The translations under genes were made by a program, and so were the position numbers. A DNA stretch of 10,763 bases, from positions 1 to 10,763 of the forward strand of contig JAAZCS010000074.1 of NCBI GenBank assembly GCA_012513125.1, read 5' to 3'. Position 1 is the first letter of the stretch. Every line of letters begins with the position of its first letter. The notes under the pieces are model-generated. The model was not told where the DNA came from, searched no databases, and worked only from the letters and a program-made list of their open reading frames with translations. The stretch comes from Treponema sp. (GTDB taxonomy: Bacteria > Spirochaetota > Spirochaetia > Treponematales > Treponemataceae). Below are positions 5,596 to 10,763 of the stretch, one piece after another.

Positions 5596-6843
5596 CTAAC
5601 CTCTAAGCAAAGCTAGTGATTTTTTTACAAGTATGTTTGATTTTTGAGGTTTGATTAAATAGCTATTAGCACCTAAGCTAAGTGCTTTAATTATTAAATC
5701 ACGTTGCAAATTCAATGAGTAAATTAAAATTGGTGGTGCTTTTGGTGTTCTATGAAGTGTTTCCAAAATGGTGAATCCCGACGAATCTGTTAATTGCACA
5801 TCAAGAATGATTAAATTAAATTTGTCTGGAGTAAATTCTTCAAGAAATTTTGTCCCAGATGAGTACATTGTGCATTTAGCACCAATTGAAACGAATGAAT
5901 TTTTAGTTAATTGTGAAATCTGAATATTACTATCAATTATTGCAATGTTCAAAACTGTTCCAATATCTTTTTTCAACCCGTTGTTTTCGTTGTTTGTATT
6001 ATCTGAGTAAAATCTTGTTTTGATAGAACTTTCATCATCATTTGAAGAAAGAATTCTGTTTGTGATTAAATCTGAAACATCTGATGTGAGCGAAGTGTCA
6101 ACAATAGAGTCTAGCATTCGTGAAAGTTTTGTTGCACATTCAATTCCGTCGTAGTCTTTATGACCATCAAGAAAATCCTTTACAAATGTACTTAATGATA
6201 ATAACTTGATATTTTTAGTTTTAACTCTTGGACATGCCATTACATTGTCAATTAAAAATTCAAGATTATAGCCATCAACAAAAGTTAATTCCAAATTAGT
6301 CAACATTATGATGATTTTTGGATTTTCAATTTGTTCTTTTTCGATTACTTCTGAAAGTTTGTATTGTAAAAGTGCAATTTTATCTCTATTTAGTCCAAGT
6401 GCAATTTCTATGAAGATTATATTGTTATTTCTGTGGATATCTAAAATACTTGGTGTTGAGTCCATGGAAATTGGATTATAAAGAACAGAGCCAATAGCCT
6501 CAAAGAAGACATCAAATTGAATTGGCTTTGTAAAATATTTGATAACACCATATTTTGCCAATGAAGCAATCTGGGTTTTATCAATTTCAGGTCCCGTAAT
6601 AACTACAGGAATATCTAAAGCATTAGGATCCTGTTCTTTTTTTTCAAGAAATTCCATTTCTCCAATATTGTTATCTTCCATATCAAGAATAATCAAATTA
6701 GGATGACTAGACACCATTTTTGTATAGGCGTCACGGTTTTCCTGTGCTAGTATGACTTCGATATTGTCATCGGAAAGTTTTTGCTTTAGAAAATCTCTAA
6801 AAAGAGGGTGACTATCAATTAATAATACAGTCTTCATATCCAT
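5596..6843 (-). CDS. Response-regulator-like protein: REC, STAS-like, REC
   Basis: This 415-aa soluble protein contains two receiver domains. REC1 (about 4-122) has D10, the phospho-acceptor candidate D54 (IILDMED), T83 and K106 (FTKP). REC2 (about 297-413) has D304, acceptor candidate D348 (LIILDVQLTD), S376 and K398 (LIKP). Each keeps one acidic residue where the usual pair sits (LLIDSHP, AIIDSN). The middle (about 133-250) alternates beta and alpha segments and resembles a STAS domain (IIFIEIALGLNRDKI, then KIIIMLTNLELTFVDGYNLEFL). The conserved STAS D-S-S/T-G acceptor site is replaced by D-G-Y. There is no DNA-binding, kinase, cyclase or phosphodiesterase domain. I infer an adaptor or partner-switching protein controlled by phosphorylation. 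ATGs occur at 6843 and 6837, and neither has a clear Shine-Dalgarno sequence. The gene leads a two-gene unit with the PHP phosphatase. Confidence 0.75.
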   Translation of the reverse strand: MDMKTVLLIDSHPLFRDFLKQKLSDDNIEVILAQENRDAYTKMVSSHPNLIILDMEDNNIGEMEFLEKKEQDPNALDIPVVITGPEIDKTQIASLAKYGVIKYFTKPIQFDVFFEAIGSVLYNPISMDSTPSILDIHRNNNIIFIEIALGLNRDKIALLQYKLSEVIEKEQIENPKIIIMLTNLELTFVDGYNLEFLIDNVMACPRVKTKNIKLLSLSTFVKDFLDGHKDYDGIECATKLSRMLDSIVDTSLTSDVSDLITNRILSSNDDESSIKTRFYSDNTNNENNGLKKDIGTVLNIAIIDSNIQISQLTKNSFVSIGAKCTMYSSGTKFLEEFTPDKFNLIILDVQLTDSSGFTILETLHRTPKAPPILIYSLNLQRDLIIKALSLGANSYLIKPQKSNILVKKSLALLRG

Positions 6844-6905
6844 AATTTTATCATGAAAAATAAAAATATACTATATTTATAATTTATAAAGAATTTGTAC
6901 ATACG

Positions 6906-6934
6906 ATGACTTTTTCCTTTGATTCTGATATCAT
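6906..6934 (+). promoter_or_regulatory. Predicted extended -10 promoter of the lipoprotein/ABC-F/RlpA unit
   Basis: ATGACT (6906-6911, 4 of 6 to TTGACA) is followed after 17 nt by TATCAT (6929-6934, 5 of 6), preceded by TG at 6926-6927 as in extended -10 promoters. Transcription would start near 6941, about 22 nt before the ATG at 6963. This would put the upstream in-frame ATG at 6906 inside the -35, so it could not be the start. The 119-nt gap back to 6843 is very A+T-rich. It has several TATAAA-like matches on the minus strand but no convincing pair with a -35 for the REC protein gene. Confidence 0.45.
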
Positions 6935-6962
6935 TAGATTCATGTTTTGTAGTAGGTGTTTT

Positions 6963-8273
6963 ATGAAAAAATCTTTTACTGTAATTATTGCTTCAATCCT
7001 TTTTTTGTTTATTTGTTTATTTTCGTCTTGTAAAGATAGTATTATGGGCTATAGCGTAGTTCTCTGGAATATTCCAGAATATGGAATTTCTGATGGAGAT
7101 GTTGTTCCTGTTTATATTCGTTCCAATATTTCTCATGTTTATGTAGCTGGAACAAGTGATGGTGAAAAAATTGAAATTCCATTGTGGCAATTAACAGAAC
7201 CAGTATCAAAGAATAAAATTCAAGTTGAAGTTGATAGATATTCTGAGTACAAGCATAATTATGCTTCAATATTAAGAGATGGTCTTCCTGGACGTGAAGA
7301 TCCTGTAAATACAGCAAAACAAGTGTATCGTTTTAGAAAAGGCGAAATCATAAAGATTTTATATAAAGGAAAAGGTCAAGTTGTTATGGCTGGAAGTGAA
7401 CCTCTTCCCGGTGAATGGTTTCGTGTTTTAACATCTAATGGAACAAAGGGATGGTGTTTCTCATATAATCTACAGCTTTTTCAGACTGATGAAAAAGGTA
7501 ATAAAATTGGTGGTGAGAATATTGAAAATCTAGATGAAACAGATTCCGTATTTGAAGAACTTATTCTAAAAACTTGGTATCCTGATTATTTTAGAACATT
7601 AATCAAAGGTGGAAATATTGATCTTTCAAGGCTAATTCCTTCATATAAATTCGAATTAAACGCAGAAACAAATAAATTGTCTTTGAATATGAACAAAATT
7701 CATACAAATTGGGATTATAAGGGATATAAAAAGACTGGTGATAACGAGTATACACTGAATGAAATTCCTTTGATTGTTTTCTATCGAAAATCGGATTATA
7801 TAGTTTTAAGGTATACTGATGAAAGTGGAAAGCCTCAGGATCTTGGTTTTGTAACAATAGAAGACGATATATCTAGCTTAGTTTCCGCAGAAAAAGAAAG
7901 ACGAAGTGCTGTTTATAATAAAGTCGTATCAACAGGTCCAGAATTCAAGAGTTCAAGTTATGGGGATTTAAAATTTGAACAAGATGGTCGTTTTTCATGG
8001 AAAGGCTACAAGCTTTTAGTTCCTGCAATTATTAAAAATGGAGCAAAGAATAGTGGAAATGTGAGTGTAAAATATGCATTGTCACAAAATCTTTCTTCTC
8101 AATATGATGGTGTTTTGTCATTTAAATTTGATGGTCTTGATGAGGATATCAATTTTCTGTTTGTTCTTGAGGATGATGGAATTCGTATGGAAAATATACA
8201 AAAATCTTCAATTGATGGAAATTTGGTTACTTCAAGAAGTTCAAGCCCGATGATTTTATATTTCAGAAAATAA
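6963..8273 (+). CDS. SH3-like domain lipoprotein of unknown function
   Basis: From the ATG at 6963 the product is 436 aa. It opens with a classic lipoprotein signal: KK, a hydrophobic core (about 5-20) and a lipobox ending LFSSC with Cys23. Phe at -3 is unusual, but spirochaete lipoboxes are relaxed. After lipidation it would be anchored in a membrane, facing the periplasm or surface. Residues about 110-173 look like a bacterial SH3 domain (VYRFRKGEIIKILYKG, GEWFRVLTSNGTKGWC). The C-terminal half (about 210-436) is beta-rich with no family I recognise. An in-frame ATG at 6906 would add 19 residues before the signal peptide and is rejected: MKK at 6963 starts a proper signal and lies just after a promoter match. 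A weak TAGGTG precedes it. The ABC-F gene follows 12 nt downstream, so the two are probably co-transcribed. Residues conserved between SH3 and N-terminus suggest no catalytic site. Confidence 0.75.
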   Translation: MKKSFTVIIASILFLFICLFSSCKDSIMGYSVVLWNIPEYGISDGDVVPVYIRSNISHVYVAGTSDGEKIEIPLWQLTEPVSKNKIQVEVDRYSEYKHNYASILRDGLPGREDPVNTAKQVYRFRKGEIIKILYKGKGQVVMAGSEPLPGEWFRVLTSNGTKGWCFSYNLQLFQTDEKGNKIGGENIENLDETDSVFEELILKTWYPDYFRTLIKGGNIDLSRLIPSYKFELNAETNKLSLNMNKIHTNWDYKGYKKTGDNEYTLNEIPLIVFYRKSDYIVLRYTDESGKPQDLGFVTIEDDISSLVSAEKERRSAVYNKVVSTGPEFKSSSYGDLKFEQDGRFSWKGYKLLVPAIIKNGAKNSGNVSVKYALSQNLSSQYDGVLSFKFDGLDEDINFLFVLEDDGIRMENIQKSSIDGNLVTSRSSSPMILYFRK

Positions 8274-8285
8274 GGATATTTACAT

Positions 8286-10220
8286 ATGGCGTTCGTTCAG
8301 TTTTCACAAGTTTCATTGGCATTCGGAGATAGGGATATTCTTAAAAATGTAACCATAAATCTTCAAACTGGAAGCAAAGTCGCATTGACTGGAGCAAATG
8401 GAGCTGGAAAATCAACACTTATAAAAGTTCTTGCAGGTCTTGTAAAGCCAGATTCAGGAAGTAGAGCAGTTCAAAAAGATTCAAGAATTGCATATTTACC
8501 TCAGTCAGGATTAACTCATCATGGATGCAATTTAAAAGAAGAAGCTGATAAGGCTTTCCAATTTGGCTACGATTTACAAGAACAGATAGATTGTATTGGT
8601 GAACAACTAAAACAAAATCCCAGTAACTCAGAACAGTTGGTTATCCGTCAATCAGAATTAATAAATGAATTGAATGAAAGCAATTGGTATAGGCGTGAAG
8701 CTTTAGCTGAAAGTGTTTTGCTTGGATTAGGATTTAAAAAAGAAGATTTTATTAAAAAGACAGAAGAATTTAGCGGTGGTTGGCAAATGAGAATTGCACT
8801 TGCAAAATCGCTTATGCAGAATCCTGATATTTTACTTCTTGATGAACCGACTAATTATCTTGATATCGAGGCCAGAAGTTGGCTTGAATCTTTTTTGCAA
8901 AATTATAAAGGTGGATTCTTATTAGTTAGCCATGATAGATATTTTCTTGATGTTACAATAAATGAAGTTTATGAACTGTTTGGTGGAGATTTAAAAAAAT
9001 ATAGCGGAAATTTTACCCATTATGAAAAAGTACGTGAAGTTGAATTAAAAACTCTCATTGCAGCTTATGAACAGCAACAGGAAGAAATTCATAAGCTAGA
9101 AGATTTTATAAATAGGTTTGGTTATAAGGCGACAAAGGCGGCTCAGGCACAGGAATATCAAAAAAAGTTAGATAAGATGACGATGATTGAAATTCCAGAA
9201 TCACTTAAAAAATTTCATTTTTCATTTCCGCCCGCTCCTCATAGTGGAAAAATAGTTTTAAAATTGAATAATATTACAAAGTCTTATGATGGAAAAAGAA
9301 ATGTTTTAAACAATATTGATTTGCTTATTGAAAGTGGTGAGAGACTTGTTGTTGTGGGACATAATGGAGCTGGAAAATCAACACTATTACGAATAATTGC
9401 AGCTCAAGATAAAGATTTTACTGGTGAAGCAGTGCTTGGAGCGGGTGTAAGCATTGGCTATTTTAGTCAGGATAATGCTGAAACAATAAAAGGTAGTGAG
9501 AATATGCTGGAATACCTTGAAAGTAAGGCACCTTTAGAATTGATTCCAAAATTAAGAGATATGCTTGGTGCGTTTTTGTTCCGGGGCGATGATGTTTATA
9601 AATCGCTTGATGTTCTTTCTGGTGGTGAAAAATCTAGGATAGCATTGTTGCAACTTCTTTTAAGCCCAGTAAATCTTTTAATTCTTGATGAACCTACTAA
9701 TCACCTTGATATTCATTCAAAAGATGTTTTATTAGAAGCACTAAAAGGATTTGGTGGGACAGTAATTTTTGTAAGCCATGACAGAGGATTTATTGAACAA
9801 CTTGCAACTCGTGTTTTGGAATTGAAGCCTGGTGAATATAAAAACTTTCCTGGAAATTATGAATATTACTCTGAACAGGTTGAAAAACAGAATTTGGGTG
9901 AAAATTCTTCTGGTGGAATTTCAAAATCGGCTCAACAAATGGAAGAAGCAAAGATTTCAAATAAAGTGAGTTGGGAAGAACAGAAAAAAAGAGATTCAGA
10001 ACAAAGAAAAATTGAAAGAGAAATAGAAAAAACAGAAAAGCTAATTTCGGAATGTGAAGAGAAAAAAAGTCAGTTGGAGCTAAAAATGGCAGATCCTTCT
10101 GTATATTCAAATGGAGAAAAAGCGAAATCTGTTCAAAAGCAGATTGATGAAATAAAAAAGGAAATCGATTCATTTACACAAAAATGGGAAGAGTTGCAAA
10201 TGAAAATGGATTCATTCTAA
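8286..10220 (+). CDS. ABC-F family ATPase (ribosome-associated type)
   Basis: This 644-aa protein has two ABC ATPase domains and no membrane segment, as in ABC-F proteins. Domain 1 has Walker A GANGAGKST (36-44), signature FSGGW (162-166), Walker B ILLLDEPTN (182-190) and switch SHD (215-217). Domain 2 has GHNGAGKST (358-366), LSGGE (444-448), LLILDEPTNHLD (464-475) and SHD (497-499). Both catalytic Glu residues (187, 469) are present. Between them is the interdomain linker (about 240-325), with INRFGYKATKAAQAQ resembling the YheS/YdiF group. A charged C-terminal coiled coil (about 550-644) follows, as in several of those proteins. ABC-F proteins bind the ribosomal E site and relieve stalled or stressed translation; some confer antibiotic resistance by ribosome protection. 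This one looks housekeeping. AAGGA overlaps the preceding stop codon and serves the ATG at 8286. Confidence 0.93.
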   Translation: MAFVQFSQVSLAFGDRDILKNVTINLQTGSKVALTGANGAGKSTLIKVLAGLVKPDSGSRAVQKDSRIAYLPQSGLTHHGCNLKEEADKAFQFGYDLQEQIDCIGEQLKQNPSNSEQLVIRQSELINELNESNWYRREALAESVLLGLGFKKEDFIKKTEEFSGGWQMRIALAKSLMQNPDILLLDEPTNYLDIEARSWLESFLQNYKGGFLLVSHDRYFLDVTINEVYELFGGDLKKYSGNFTHYEKVREVELKTLIAAYEQQQEEIHKLEDFINRFGYKATKAAQAQEYQKKLDKMTMIEIPESLKKFHFSFPPAPHSGKIVLKLNNITKSYDGKRNVLNNIDLLIESGERLVVVGHNGAGKSTLLRIIAAQDKDFTGEAVLGAGVSIGYFSQDNAETIKGSENMLEYLESKAPLELIPKLRDMLGAFLFRGDDVYKSLDVLSGGEKSRIALLQLLLSPVNLLILDEPTNHLDIHSKDVLLEALKGFGGTVIFVSHDRGFIEQLATRVLELKPGEYKNFPGNYEYYSEQVEKQNLGENSSGGISKSAQQMEEAKISNKVSWEEQKKRDSEQRKIEREIEKTEKLISECEEKKSQLELKMADPSVYSNGEKAKSVQKQIDEIKKEIDSFTQKWEELQMKMDSF

Positions 10221-10244
10221 TTTGTATTTTGTCGATATTGTTGT

Positions 10245-10763
10245 ATGAATAAAAAATTATTATTTATTGTTGTGCTATTTCTTGTGGCAAATTCTGTTAT
10301 ATATTCATTGTCTTTATATAAGAATAATGTTGTTGCTTCTTATTATGCAGAAGATTTTCATGGAAAAAAAACATCCAATGGTGAAGATTTTAACATGAAT
10401 AGTTTGACTTGTGCTCATAAATCATTGCCGTTTAATACAATTATTAAGGTGACAAATATATCAAATGGCAAAAGTGTAAATGTTAGAGTTAATGACAGAG
10501 GACCTTTTGTTTTGAATAGAGAAATTGATCTTTCAAAAGCGGCAGCAGTTCAACTTGATATGATTGGAAAAGGTACTGTAAAGGTTAAACTTGAAATTGT
10601 TAAACAAGGTGAAAATACAAAACAAAGTGTTCAAACTGCCCAAAAAGCATTACAAATTATGAAGCAAAGATTTCCAAATTATCAAGAATCTGTGGAAACT
10701 CAAACTTCGGAACAGAAAAAAACAACAGATTTATCAAAGATTTCCAAAGGAACTCTGTGGGAC
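10245..10763 (+). CDS. RlpA-like double-psi beta-barrel protein (3' truncated by window)
   Basis: This frame is open from ATG 10245 to the window end (173 residues visible). A hydrophobic N-terminus (about 4-20) acts as a signal peptide. The RlpA-like double-psi beta-barrel spans about 29-119: [44 protein letters not shown] and [14 protein letters not shown]47, H58 and D84 sit where the residues linked to lytic transglycosylase activity lie in Pseudomonas RlpA, so activity on peptidoglycan is possible. Most studied RlpA proteins are lipoproteins. This one has no lipobox Cys, so it is likely released by signal peptidase I or kept as an anchored protein. The region after 120 is Gln/Lys/Thr-rich and may be a linker to a domain outside the window. 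The gene follows the ABC-F gene by 24 nt without a clear Shine-Dalgarno sequence and is probably in the same unit. Confidence 0.85.
   Translation, partial: MNKKLLFIVVLFLVANSVIYSLSLYKNNVVASYYAEDFHGKKTSNGEDFNMNSLTCAHKSLPFNTIIKVTNISNGKSVNVRVNDRGPFVLNREIDLSKAAAVQLDMIGKGTVKVKLEIVKQGENTKQSVQTAQKALQIMKQRFPNYQESVETQTSEQKKTTDLSKISKGTLWD

Noticed and set aside
6906..6962. Upstream in-frame ATG giving a 455-aa version of the SH3 lipoprotein.
   Set aside because: It would put 19 residues before a textbook lipoprotein signal, has no ribosome binding site, and falls inside the predicted -35 element. The start at 6963 is better.
9790..10173. Minus-strand open frame of 127 codons opposite the ABC-F C-terminal coil.
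   Set aside because: Its Phe/Leu-rich product is the mirror of Lys/Glu-rich coiled-coil codons. It has no start signal or family resemblance.
8286..10220. ABC-F gene as an antibiotic-resistance determinant.
   Set aside because: The linker (KATKAAQAQ) and the long C-terminal coil resemble the housekeeping YheS/YdiF-type proteins, and there are no signs of transfer or a leader peptide for drug-induced control.
1..10763. Search for CRISPR arrays, insertion sequences, tRNA or rRNA genes, toxin-antitoxin pairs or defence islands.
   Set aside because: No spaced repeats, terminal inverted repeats with transposase, tRNA-like cloverleafs or defence-type domains were seen. The region reads as ordinary chromosomal core.

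Overview
The window is low-GC (roughly one third G+C by eye), densely coded bacterial DNA from a chromosome core region. Several genes have good Shine-Dalgarno sequences (the clearest is AGGAGG before infA). The gene set is a BatD-type aerotolerance protein with an added SH3-like domain, Smr, a membrane J-protein, DksA, IF-1, a PHP phosphatase, multi-REC signalling, an SH3 lipoprotein and an RlpA-like protein. Together with the extreme A+T bias, this suggests a spirochaete, most likely Treponema or a close relative. That assignment is inference from gene content and style, since no 16S or other decisive marker is present.

Layout. (1) Positions 1-2667, plus strand: the 3' end of an unidentified gene, a BatD-like membrane protein, a Smr-domain protein and a J-domain membrane protein. 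The first three overlap or abut, as in an operon. A strong bidirectional hairpin terminator (2696-2736) closes the block. (2) Positions 2743-4245, minus strand: infA then tyrS, two translation genes 48 nt apart. (3) Positions 4395-4751, plus strand: dksA, divergent from infA. The best promoter matches for dksA and infA lie on top of each other in the 149-nt gap. (4) Positions 4756-6843, minus strand: a response-regulator-like protein (REC, STAS-like, REC) followed 6 nt later by a PHP-family phosphatase, which converges on dksA with only 4 nt between stop codons. (5) Positions 6963-10763, plus strand: an SH3-domain lipoprotein, an ABC-F ATPase and an RlpA-like protein cut by the window end.

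Themes. The central block links translation initiation, tRNA charging and the stringent-response cofactor DksA. The flanking blocks concern the cell envelope and signalling. No mobile element, CRISPR array, tRNA, rRNA or defence system is visible. I do not see a clearly new multi-gene system. The items most worth checking are the fully overlapping dksA/infA promoters, the REC-STAS-REC protein that lacks an output domain and a STAS phospho-acceptor serine, and the BatD-SH3 fusion.
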